Assembly: GCA_009746045.1 (NCBI GenBank)
Contig: RPFO01000153.1
Location: 363,842-427,841 of the forward strand
DNA length: 64,000 bases
Direction of reading: 5' to 3'
From: Mesostigma viride
Taxonomy: Eukaryota > Streptophyta > Mesostigmatophyceae > Mesostigmatales > Mesostigmataceae
The position numbers and the translations under genes were made by a program. This document shows, one piece after another, positions 43,045-51,589 of this stretch. The notes under the pieces were generated by a model, which searched no databases, was not told where the DNA came from, and saw only the letters and a program-made list of their open reading frames with translations. Position 1 is the stretch's first letter. Each line of letters opens with the position of its first letter.

Positions 43045-43632
43045 TTACTTGCCGTGAGCACAATGCCAATAAATTGCAGCATGTACAACTAGAGCAAAGC
43101 AACAGCTTTGTGATCCATAGCCCTGCCTGCAAATCATTGCCATCGGCGGCAATAGCGCTGCAAGGCTGCCAGCCAGCCCGTAATATCTTGCCCGCAATCC
43201 ATCATGCAACCTTCCTAATATCCGTGTGAAGAATTCCTTGACATCCCTAGCCTCTAAGGTAACCTGTACGTCGCTGATGTGAAGAAAAGGCTCGCCATGA
43301 AACCGTAGCTCGCTATACGATTCATGACGCACTTCCCGTAAGATAAGAAGATGACCAAAAGAGAAACTCCGGAGATGGGGAACTGGTAACATATTCATCC
43401 GTGACAAGGTCAGGGCCTCAACAAGGAGTGAATTCGCCCTAGATATGAATATGGGAACATACCGCTCGGAGGTATCCATGTCTGCCTTGCGCTTGATGTC
43501 TGTTTCGCACACCCCGCCGCAGAAACTCGTTCCGGCATTCACCTGCTGACCGCAGTTTGTGCATGTCCAGAGGCTGATAAAAGCCCCAACATCGTGGGCG
43601 TCTTTAGAGTCCACAAAGCCTGCATTAAACAT
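43045..43632 (-). CDS. Hypothetical 195-aa ORF with a zinc-ribbon-like Cys pattern, inside the ACAACGG transposon
   Basis: Not recognised. The ORF is open from 43632 to 43045. Its N-terminal quarter has WTCTNCGQQVNAGTSFCGG followed by VC, i.e. C-x2-C-x11-C-x3-C, which could bind zinc. The middle is a mixed hydrophobic/basic region (LRSFSFGHLLILREVRHESY). It lies 0.5-1.1 kb from the right end of the transposon and points inward, the place a transposase gene or its exon might occupy. No DDE or other catalytic motif is visible. Copy 1 has no equivalent ORF. It may be an exon of a spliced gene, a captured sequence, or chance. Confidence 0.3.
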   Translation of the reverse strand: MFNAGFVDSKDAHDVGAFISLWTCTNCGQQVNAGTSFCGGVCETDIKRKADMDTSERYVPIFISRANSLLVEALTLSRMNMLPVPHLRSFSFGHLLILREVRHESYSELRFHGEPFLHISDVQVTLEARDVKEFFTRILGRLHDGLRARYYGLAGSLAALLPPMAMICRQGYGSQSCCFALVVHAAIYWHCAHGK

Positions 43633-45059
43633 GACGTTCGGGGCAAACGCGAATATATACGAAGTATGGGTCTGCCAAGCCTGACGCAGCCTTGAAATTG
43701 GTCGGAAATATGCGGTAGCTCAGGAAAAAAAAATTGCAGCGGTAATGAAGAAAGTCGTTCGGTCAAAGTCTTTAGAATTAAAAAATGCGTCGTTTATGAT
43801 CGAAACCCCGATCTTAGGGCGCACTTCATCGGGAAAATTTTTTGCTGCGGTCAGGTGGGGTCGAGAGAAAATCTGCGACCATTCAGGCACCCATCTATGA
43901 ATGACGCAACATGCTGTTCGATTCCGCAAACTTAATAGCGGAAAAAAAACAGTGGTGGATCGAATAACACCTTAGGAGGATAATCGTAAAATTTCAGCCT
44001 TGATAGTGCCTTTATGCACGCTCAGCATCGCCTGCCAGACCGCCATGCCTGTCGCCCGGAATTCGGTCACTTTCGTGCACGCGCACACCAAAAATCGCAT
44101 TTGGCGCCACTTTTCGGGTACCGCTTACGAGGGCAGATTTTGGCGCGGCTCGTACCGTTGTGCACGTGACCCCCCTTGCCGCAGATGTGGCGGCAATGGG
44201 CGGCACGCTGGCTGCTGAGCTTCCTCACATTTCCACCACCGTCACCTCCACCTCCACCCTCCTCGCCTCCACCTCCACTGCCACCCTTACCTCCACCGCC
44301 GACATCAAAGCCCAGCTCCTCGCCATCGACCAGCGTCTCCAGGACAGCAATCGAATGCCTGCAGAACACCGCCGGCATCACCGCCCAGTCAGTGAAGGAT
44401 ATCGCTGCCCAGCCGGCCTCTGCTGGCCCAAGCGGCGACGCCCCTCCCGCCCAGACCTGGGCGGACCTGCTCAAGCACCACGCCACCTCCACCACCTCCA
44501 CCATCGCGGCACAGCTTAAACAACAAGCCCTCGACCTACGCGAGGAGGCCGACCGCACCCAGCGCAGCCACAATGTCATAGTCAAGTTCTAACTTCGACC
44601 AGCCGGCAGGTGAGGACCGATCGACAACTCTTCTTACGGCATTTAAGCGCGACATTTTTGCCCCCATGCACATTATTGGTGAGCTGCACATGTCGGCTGC
44701 CCGCCTTCCCCGTGCGCGGGGTAAGGCTGGCCCGGCACCCGTGCTCCTCACCTTTAAGTACATGGCGGACAAGCTGTTGTTTCTTAAAAACCGCAAGAAG
44801 CTCTCGGGGACTCACTTCACGCTGGACGACGACCTGACCCTGGCCCAGCAACAACGGCGACGCGAGCTATGGCCGACCTACCTCCAGCTCCGGCAAAGCG
44901 CACTGGGGGGGAAACCGGTATACTGGAGGGGGGACGTCATCCACGTCGACCACAAGCCGCCTGGCAGGCACCCCCTGCCACCCCAGCAAACCCAGTCTAG
45001 GAAATATAGCAGTAGTGTAGATTAGTAAGGCTTAGCCTACCACGCGGCCCCAGCGCATT

Positions 45060-45225
45060 AAAAATTAAAATTAAATTATAACATGCCTCCGTGGGGAGAT
45101 CATGTAGCACATATTCCATGATGGATGGGGTGGAGGGAAGCCGCGTGATCGAACTATCCTAACTCTAAGCTATCTAGTCTAGAAAAATCCTTAGAACTAC
45201 ACTACTCATCAAAACGCCTCCTCCG
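45060..45225 (-). mobile_element. LINE-B tail-only insertion
   Basis: Minus strand: AT tail, ACATGCCTCCGTGGGGAGAT (hairpin mutated by one base), 3' UTR, and the last codons (basic KRRRRFDE). Inserted in the 3' UTR of ORF1-only copy 3, just after the stop codon. Confidence 0.75.
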
Positions 45226-45390
45226 CTTGGCGTTCCATACTGGCCCCCATGGATGAGGCCTTCAGAATTTAGGCAAGCCATGCCTATAATCGGACCCCCC
45301 ATGGATGTTGCACTAAGAATTTAGCCCTGCTCTGCCTATGCAGAGAGTCGCTCTCTGTTGAGAAGCCATGCCCTAGCTCTTTGTATAGCC

Positions 45391-46257
45391 GCCCCTCTTT
45401 CTCCTAGACGGCTCTCGAGTCCTGTATCGGGACCGCGTTAAGCTGCTGGGCAGCCTGCTCCCCAGCTGCGAGGTTGATGTGGACCACCGCATCTCCCTCG
45501 CCTGGCACGCTTTACGCCAGTACCGGGCCCTGTGGCGCAAGCCCCTGGGCAAGATCGAGAAACAGGACCTGTTCAAGGTCCTCGTCCTTCCTGTTCTCAC
45601 GTATGGAGCCGAGACGTGGACCCTCACCGCCGACCTGGCCCGCAAGCTGGACGGCGCGGTCACCAGCATGCTGCGATCCATTTACAGAGTAGGATATGCT
45701 GCTCATGTCCGCAATGAGGACCTGTACCTGGGCATGCCCTATATCACCAGCACCAGCCGCCTGCAGCTAGTAGGGCACCTAGCTCGCACCAACCAGGTAG
45801 ACACCTCACGTGGCCCCCCCGCAGGACTGCGACCAGCCCCGCCTGGCCGGCACCTCCTGACGTGGGCTGGGCCCAGTGATGTTAGACGCCGCAAGGCCCG
45901 CACCTTCACAGAACAGCTAGTAGCGAACATGGGGGGCCTAGGCCTCTCCGTGATTTGGAAGAAGATGATGGACAAGGCCAAGTGGGCCCAGGTCATAGAG
46001 GACAATGAGCCCCCCCCAGTGGGGAAGCGCCCGCGTGTGCAATCTCGTGGGAGGCACGCCAGATAGCCCCCTAGAGCAGCGTGCGGCTGCCTAGATAGAT
46101 GTTGTAGTTAGAATGTTGTTAGATAGATGTAGTATGTAGCCGATGTAGATAGACTAGACCGGTAGGACTGTTTGCACCCATTCATCCATCCATCCATCGG
46201 GGTTAATGCTCCGTGACTCCCCAACGGGAGCACGAGTCTAATAAATTAATTAATTAA
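45391..46257 (+). mobile_element. LINE-C copy 2, 5'-truncated, with TSD
   Basis: TSD TTTGTATAGCC at 45380-45390 and 46258-46268. It starts within the post-YADD region (PLFLLDGSRVLYRDRVKLLG) and ends with the CTCCC-CAAC-GGGAG hairpin (46217-46230) and a TTAA tail. Confidence 0.87.
45400..46066 (+). pseudogene. LINE-C RT C-terminal domain (best copy)
   Basis: Open from about 45405 with a frame shift near 45475. It encodes RDRVKLLGSLLPSCEVDV, LFKVLVLPVLTYGAETWTLT, KLDGAVTSMLRSIYRVGYAA, EDLYLGMPYITSTSRLQLVG, HLARTNQVDTSRGPPAGL, LLTWAGPSDVRRRKARTF and GLGLSVIWKKMMDKAKWAQV, ending RVQSRGRHAR at 46066. This is the carboxy-terminal part of the RT polyprotein, homologous to LINE-A and LINE-B but clearly a separate family. 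The catalytic palm is absent. Confidence 0.82.
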
Positions 46258-46459
46258 TTTGTATAGCCATGGTGATCTTCCCCCCCCATGACAGGCTCCC
46301 CTTAGCTGGGTTGAGCTTCAGAGATCGTGCTGGTGCAGGTGCCCTTGGTGCACCCAGAGCAAGTGTTGTTGACATATTCCCACCCTTGCAGGATCGAAGT
46401 AGCTTAGAATGTATTAAAGCCATCACTACTATGCCCTTTCTCTGGGATATGTGCTACAG

Positions 46460-46490
46460 CGCAGTCACGTGTCTATTAATTAATTAATTA
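46460..46490 (+). mobile_element. 31-bp LINE-A tail-only insertion
   Basis: CGCAGTCACGTGTC followed by (TATTAA/TTAA)n, the last bases of LINE-A, is flanked by the 11-bp TSD ATGTGCTACAG at 46449-46459 and 46491-46501. One of the shortest retrotransposed inserts one could recognise. Confidence 0.8.
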
Positions 46491-46963
46491 ATGTGCTACA
46501 GACACTCCCAACGGAGTTATGTTCCTAATTAATGGCGTATTAGAGTTTCCTTCGTAATACCCTGAATTGAATTGGTGTATGGCATATTGTAATAGGATGT
46601 ACAAGAAGGCATTGGGAACTGAATCGTCGCGTCCCAGGTCTTATTCTCAATATGCTGCTCATGTCCGCAATGAGGACCTGTACCAGGGCATGCCCTATAT
46701 CACCAGCACAATTAAGCAACGCCGCCTGCAGCTAGTAGGGCACCTAGCTCGCACCAATCAGGTAGACACCTCACGTGGCCCCCCCGCAGGACTGCGACCA
46801 GCCCAGCCTGGCCGGCACCTCCTGACGTGGGCTGGGCCCAGTGATGTTAGACGCCGCAAGGCCCGCACCTTCAAAGAACAGCTAGTAGAGGACATGGGGG
46901 GCCTCGGCCTCTCCGTGATTTGGAAGAAGATGATGGACAAGGCCAAGTGGGCCCAGGTCATAG

Positions 46964-48733
46964 TGTCCAAAAACCAAATGTCCTCATTTGAGGACATAGT
47001 CCTCGTTTGAGACGGGGGGGGTCAGGGGGGCGGTTTTGGCGCCAAAGTTGGTCCTGAGGATCCCTGGTGGGTTTTGGCGCGAAACTGGGATAGGTACTGA
47101 GCGCGCCAAGCCCCCGGGGTCGACAGGGGCCGACCGTACCTGGAAAATATGAGGCGAGGAAAAGTACCTACTACAGCAAGAACGTTGCAATGTAATCGAG
47201 TATTTTGTCGAGTGACGGCTATGGGGTCGTTCCAGTTCTGAGGCTTGCCTGAACGTTATAGGCCATTATTTCGCCCCGAATGAAGACAGAACTTTAGATC
47301 ATCATCTAGTCATTTCGAAGATGCTGCTTTTGACGTGCAGGTGCTTTGTTTATGTCGAAAATATTGTTCATGAACGGATTTTGGCATCGTTGAAGAAAAT
47401 CTGGAAGCTACGTAGATGGCATGATAGGTCAGTATGCAGTTCGGTTTTACAATTTCTTTTTCCGCCCAGTAGCTGCGGATATCGCGAGTATGGGTTATGG
47501 TACGCTTCTGGGTTAATGGGCGACCCGGGCAACAGAGGGACCTGGGCAGTTAGATGGGTCAAAGAGTCTCCATTTTTTCGTCGTGATATCGCAGTCACGC
47601 CTGGCGAAAACCACGGCGAGCGCGAGCCATATTTTACTTTTGCCGCGAGGCTTGGTGCTTCCCGGGCGTCACCGTCCTTTAATATATATTTCTTGAGCTG
47701 TCCCGCGCAGCTGGCGGCCTGGGCGCACGTCAAGAACAAGGTTCCGGATGTCATCCGCAACCGCATCGTTCTAAATAAGCGTGTCAAGAGTATCGTAGCT
47801 TATAACCCCCGCAGACTTAATGATTCCGGTTCTTTTCAATGCCCAACGTCGTGGTTGTTATTACGCCTATGTCCGGGGAACTTAAAGGAAGTTTGCTGGG
47901 TAATGCTTTCTTTTCCCGTGGTGTCACTGAAAAGGTAAACGGCCTTGCGTCGTCAAAACAGCAGCAAGTAGAAGTCACTGTGCTTAGTTGCAATGTGGTA
48001 GTTTGATTTAACACATATACTGCCTTGTTGCTGAAAACTTTTTCAAGGCTTGCTGGGATGTTGCCCATATGTTTCTAACGCTTAACCTCATGTCCAAGTG
48101 AGCTAGACTGGCTTGGAAACTTGAGCTTGTCATGCTTACATTGTGCTTGTATTGCTATTTGTGCCTCTTTGCAGTATCTGCTTCATATATGATTGAAGGC
48201 TTCAGCATCATTGTCGAGCACCGTGGTGGCAGCCAAGCCTCCAATAACGATCACGGACCTAACCTTGGCAAGTATTTGCTTCTTATTTCATTCTTTGGAC
48301 TGAGCTAGCTTTGAGCTAGCTTTACACCTGCTATTTGGCCTGCACCATGGTCCCTGGCTGCCAGTTACATTTTGTGCCCCCCCCGGCAGGCTGCAGGGTC
48401 TAGGATAGCGAGGGTGTAACGTAGACATGTTGTGGGCACCTTGGGTGCATTTTCAGGACCAGCCATGACCTGGCCCTGCCTTCTTTCTGGGCATATTGTT
48501 GACTTGAGTGCTTGTTGGTCACTCGCGTAGCGACCCCCCTGCATTCATAAATCGTAAACCATTATACAATGAGCATATTTCATGGATGTTAAGCATTGCT
48601 ACTCTTGAACATATCATAAATGAACATGGTTCCATGCCGTACCCATGGATATGTTGAAATGTGTGAGTTATTACAAATGGTATCCATGCTTAAAAATGTC
48701 CTCATATGAGGACATTTTCTTGGTGATTAGACA
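46964..48733. mobile_element. TGTCC-type DNA transposon (1,770 bp) with 4-bp TSD
   Basis: TSD ATAG at 46960-46963 and 48734-48737; the uninterrupted LINE-C (45990-46010) proves the empty site. Ends: TGTCCAAAAACCAAATGTCC at left, and TGTCTAATCACCAAGAAAAT reading the right end inward. Both ends contain a near-perfect palindrome made of ATGTCCTCAT and its complement (46978-46998, 48698-48717). TIRs are imperfect, about 40 bp. The superfamily is not determined. Confidence 0.8.
47321..47938 (+). CDS. Hypothetical 205-aa ORF inside the TGTCC transposon
   Basis: Not recognised. An open frame of 205 codons (start codon at 47321; upstream extent uncertain) with a central part such as RREYGLWYASGLMGD-like and WAVRWVKESPFFRRDIAVTP, then FNIYFLSCPAQLAAWAHVKN. 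Its 3' end, GAAAAG|GTAAAC at 47934/47935, is a good splice donor, and TTTGCAG at 48168-48174 could be an acceptor, so it may be an exon. No transposase signature. It could be captured host sequence or part of the element's own gene. Confidence 0.25.
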   Translation: MLLLTCRCFVYVENIVHERILASLKKIWKLRRWHDRSVCSSVLQFLFPPSSCGYREYGLWYASGLMGDPGNRGTWAVRWVKESPFFRRDIAVTPGENHGEREPYFTFAARLGASRASPSFNIYFLSCPAQLAAWAHVKNKVPDVIRNRIVLNKRVKSIVAYNPRRLNDSGSFQCPTSWLLLRLCPGNLKEVCWVMLSFPVVSLKR

Positions 48734-49000
48734 ATAGAGGACAACGAGCCCCCCCCAGTGGGGAAGCGCCCGCGTGTGCAATCCCACGGGAGGCACGCTA
48801 GATAGCTCCCCCTAGGGCAGCGTGCGGCTGCCTAGATAGATGATGTAGTTAGAATGTTGCTAGATAGATGTAGTATGTAGCCAATGTAGATAGATTAGAC
48901 CGGTAGGAATGTTTGCACCCATCCATCCATTCATCGGGGTTAATGCTCCGTGACTCCCCAACGGGAGCACGAGTCTAATTAATTAATTAATTAATTCTCA

Positions 49001-50991
49001 ATTAATTAATTAATTAATTAGGAACATAACTCCGTTGGGAGTATATGTAGCACATAGCCCTGAGAAGGGGCATATGAGCCTATAATACATTCTAAGCTAC
49101 TTCCTGCAAGGGTGGGAATGTAAACAACACTTGCTCTAGGTGCACCAGGGCACCCGCCCCCTCATGGTCTATCACGCTATGCCCGGGTAAGGGGGGAGCA
49201 TGCCTGTGAGGGGGAAGATCATCATGGCTATTCAAGAGCTATGGCATGGCTTCTCAGCAGAGAGTGACTCCCTGCATGGGCACAGCATTACTAAATAAGG
49301 CTAGGCATCGTCTGGAGTGTGGCACATCATAGGCACACATGTACATGACTAAAAAGGCTAGGCCTCAGCTGGTATAGTGCTTGTATTAGGCGGGCATGTA
49401 CAAGGCCACTGTCTAACTATTCTACACTACTGCTGTATTCCCCTAGGCTGGGGCTGGAGTTGCTGGGGCCGCGGTGGTCGAGGGGGTCGCTTGCCAGGGC
49501 TTGTGGCCGACGTAGATGGCCGCCCCCTTCCAGTACACCGGCTGGCCCGCCTTGGTCTGCCGGAGCTGGAGGTAGGTCTGCCATAGCTCCCGTCGCCGTT
49601 GTTGCTGTGCCAGGGTCAAGTCGTCGTCAAGGGTGAAGAGAGTCTTCTCGAGCCGCTTGCGGCGTCTGAGAAAAGAAATCTTGTCCGCCGGGGTCTTAAA
49701 GGTGAGAAGGAGCGGGGGCGGCCCTGCCTTACCCCGCGCGCGGGCAAGGCGGTGGGCGGCCAGCTCGATCTCACCAGTAAGGCCCATGCGATCAAGGATT
49801 TCTCTCTCAAAAGCACGCGCAAGCTGCTCGGAATTCTCACCTTCCTCCATCTTGAGATTCTTGACAATGACGTTGAGGCTGCGCTTGGCGAGCTCGGCCT
49901 CCTCGCGGAGGTCGAGCGTCTGCCGCTGGAGCTGGGCTGCGACGGCGGAGGTGGTGGAGGTGGTATGTTGCTTAAGCATGTCCGCCCAGGTCGTGATGGG
50001 AGGAGCATCGCCGGCCAGGCCAGCCGGGGCTGGCTTGGCGGCAATGTCCTTCACTGCCTGGGCGGTGAGGCCGGCTGTGTTCTGCAAGACCTCGATAGCG
50101 ATTGCATTATCCTTGAGGCGCTGGTCGATGTCGCGGAGCTGGGCGGTGATGGAGTCGGTGGAGGCGGAGGGGGGGGGGGGTGGAGGCGAGGAGGGTGGCG
50201 GTGGCGGTGGGGATGGTGGGGAGCTCAGCAGCCAGCGTGCCGCCAAGTGCCGCCACATCTGCGGCAAGAGGGGTCACGTGCTGCTCGAAAGCTTCCTTGA
50301 GGATGGTGCGGATGGAGGCTTCGGAGGGGAAGGGGGGCGGTTTGGGAGCCCAGATCTCGGATTCGGAGCGTCCAACAAGGGAGCAGAGGGCGAAGCGTTG
50401 AAGCTTGGGGCGAGGCATGCGGTGAATGATGGGGAGAGCCTCGGCGGGGTCGACAAGCCTGCCGTCACCAGGCCAGCGGCCACGGTTGTGGGACGTGAGG
50501 TACACGCACAGGGCTAGAAGCGAGGCGTGATTGCCGTAATAAAAGTCTTCCATAATCCAACCGGGGCTGCGCTGCCAGAAGTCGGGGCTGTTGACGTCAA
50601 AGGAGCGCTCTTCCCAGGGCGGCTCAGCAGAGCGACTGCGCTTAGGTTCAGGCGAGGCTGATGGCGAGGCGAGCCCGGGAGGCTGGGCGAGCACCAGTGC
50701 ACTACTAGTGTCACCGTTGCCATCTGGGCCGGTGGGCGAAGCTGCAGCCGAAGCTGCAGGCGTATTTTCATTGCCGAGCGCAGCCGCCAGGCTGCGTTGC
50801 GTCGAGAGGCGTTTGCTCATCGTATATTGCGTAATAGCGTCGGAAAATTATATCAGCATGTGCGTCTTAGAAAGACGAAGCGATTGTGATATTCACAGCT
50901 GAATTCGGCGCTCAAACATGAAAGTTATGAGCTCCGACAGCCATGGCTACCTCGTGGCTCGTGGCTCGTGGCTTGAGCACACAGTGCACAG
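49001..50991 (-). mobile_element. ORF1-only retroelement, copy 4 (near full length, best preserved)
   Basis: Minus strand, inserted at the tail/flank junction of LINE-C copy 3; TAATTCTCAAT appears at 48992-49002 and 50993-51003. Almost identical to copy 1 (15593-17573), with the same 5' AGCCACGAG repeats and 3' ACTCC-CAAC-GGAGT hairpin. The 5' extremity differs from copy 1 by about 18 bases. Confidence 0.88.
49443..50820 (-). pseudogene. ORF1-like protein of ORF1-only copy 4 (single frame break)
   Basis: ATG at 50820 (MSKRLSTQRSLAAALGNENT). Open through SPEPKRSRSAEPPWEERSFD, DFYYGNHASLLALCVYLTSH, RPKLQRFALCSLVGRSESEI and HVTPLAADVAALGGTLAAEL to a G12 tract at 50169-50180. The frame then changes by one and runs to the stop at 49443 (LRDIDQRLKDNAIAIEVLQN, TTWADMLKQHTTSTTSAVAA, VIVKNLKMEEGE, LFTLDDDLTLAQQQRRREL, PVYWKGAAIYVGHKPW). 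About 458 residues if the tract were 11. Domain order: Ser/Pro-rich N-terminus, alpha-helical middle, coiled coil, RRM/CTD-like C-terminus as in LINE ORF1 proteins. Only one lesion, so this lineage was recently active. Confidence 0.8.
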
Positions 50992-51129
50992 ATAATTCTC
51001 AATATAGCTCCTCATCACTAGGTACCCTCACTAGTTTAGGTAAAGTCATGCGAGGCTCTTGGGTAGGTCGTGAGAGAAATAGCTAGAGGCATAACAGGGA
51101 GGCGGCATTAGACAGATAGCTAGGATTGG

Positions 51130-51246
51130 TAGACTAGATTAGCTTAGCAATGATTAGATTCCCGCGGCTCAGTCACCACCCACCCCCATCAGTCCATGGA
51201 ATGTGTGCATGGCATGTGCACATGACCCCCCAACGGACTGGTATGT
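51130..51246 (+). mobile_element. Diverged LINE-B-like 3' UTR (LINE-D)
   Basis: CCCGCGGCTCAGTCACC, ATGGAATGTGTG, GTGCACATGACCCCCCAACGG and TATGTTATA align in order with the LINE-B 3' UTR (ACGCGGCT..., GGAATATGTGCTACATGATCTCCCAACGGAG, ATGTTATAA). The hairpin is decayed. It abuts the SINE-like repeat. Confidence 0.6.
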
Positions 51247-51362
51247 TATATTCTGATTTGGCACCCCGCTAAGGCGAAAACCATTGGCGTTTAGTGCCGG
51301 TCCGCGGAGAACGCGATCTGCAAATGAATCCAGGCCGGAATCGAACTGGGGACCTCTCGCAC
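51247..51362 (-). repeat. SINE-like repeat with tRNA B-box motif, copy 2
   Basis: Reverse complement of 4425-4545 with scattered differences. The minus strand reads GTGCGAGAGGTCCCCAGTTC then GATTCCGGCC. In this copy a 7-bp acceptor-like pairing (GGATCCG about 76 bases upstream with TGGATTC) can be drawn, but the D and anticodon arms are not convincing. Confidence 0.4.
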
Positions 51363-51589
51363 AAACTTTTTGCTGACTATAGGACGGACGTCTCCGGATC
51401 CTAGGGCATCGCCAACTGACACCTACAGTCATCCGCAAAAGTTCTCCTTTCCGGGGAGTGATGCAAGCCTGTCGGATTTGGTACTAGATAAATCATTCGA
51501 GATCTGTGTGTGTAGGAGTACTACACACGTGTCCACTCGAGACTTGTTCACTTCGTGGCATGTTATAATTTAATTAGCCTCTTACTATG

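Larger units (their letters stand above)
40543..44161. mobile_element. ACAACGG-family DNA transposon, copy 2 (3,619 bp)
   Basis: TSD GCAC at 40539-40542 and 44162-44165, inside the ORF1 coding region. The left end is ACAACGGTATGAAAGTGCC; the right end, reverse complemented, is ACAACGGTACGAGCCGCGCC. Relative to copy 1 (6579-10205) the orientation is inverted. About 40 bases at each end align between copies, but I see no alignable interior. Minus-strand ORFs (43632-43045, 42975-42613) might be remnants of its own gene. Confidence 0.8.
39987..45021 (+). pseudogene. ORF1-like protein of ORF1-only copy 3 (split by a transposon)
   Basis: The N-terminus SKRPLTQRSLADALGHE starts at about 39987. The second part (ASPSASPDPKRSRSSFPREP, AMHSIFFWDYASLL) hits a stop created by an AATTAATT insertion near 40313. 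The third part (YRSIITEAFQQH) ends at the transposon at 40543. After it, VTPLAADVAAMGGTLAAEL resumes at 44166. The C-terminal part (HMSAARLPRARGKAGPAPVL, LDDDLTLAQQQRRREL, PVYWRGDVIHVDHKP) ends near 45021. Non-functional; it shows the original order of the split halves. Confidence 0.8.
39855..46531 (+). mobile_element. ORF1-only retroelement, copy 3, expanded from about 2 kb to 6.7 kb by nested insertions
   Basis: The outer 11-bp TSD ATGGCGTATTA is at 39844-39854 and 46532-46542. Own sequence: 39855-40542, 44166-45059, 45226-45379, 46258-46448 and 46491-46531. Together these match the uninterrupted copy at 36300-38275 from 5' UTR to hairpin and tail. The gaps are an ACAACGG DNA transposon, a LINE-B tail, a LINE-C copy and a 31-bp LINE-A tail. 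Confidence 0.88.
46654..50994 (+). mobile_element. LINE-C copy 3, host of two later insertions
   Basis: The outer TSD ATTCTCAATAT is at 46643-46653 and 50995-51005. Own sequence 46654-46963 encodes AAHVRNEDLYQGMPYITST to MMDKAKWAQVI; 48738-48991 encodes EDNEPPPVGKRPRVQSHGR, the 3' UTR, hairpin and tail. It is split by a TGTCC DNA transposon (46964-48733) and, in the tail, by ORF1-only copy 4 (49001-50991). Confidence 0.87.

Noticed and set aside
46964-48733. Solo LTR
   Set aside because: TG..CA ends and a 4-bp TSD would fit, but about 40 bp of inverted ends with palindromes fits a DNA transposon better, and no internal retroviral-type genes are seen.
49599-50517. Plus-strand ORFs of 233-294 codons over ORF1-only copy 4
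   Set aside because: Opposite-strand shadows of the ORF1 coding region; the same shadows appear at copy 1.
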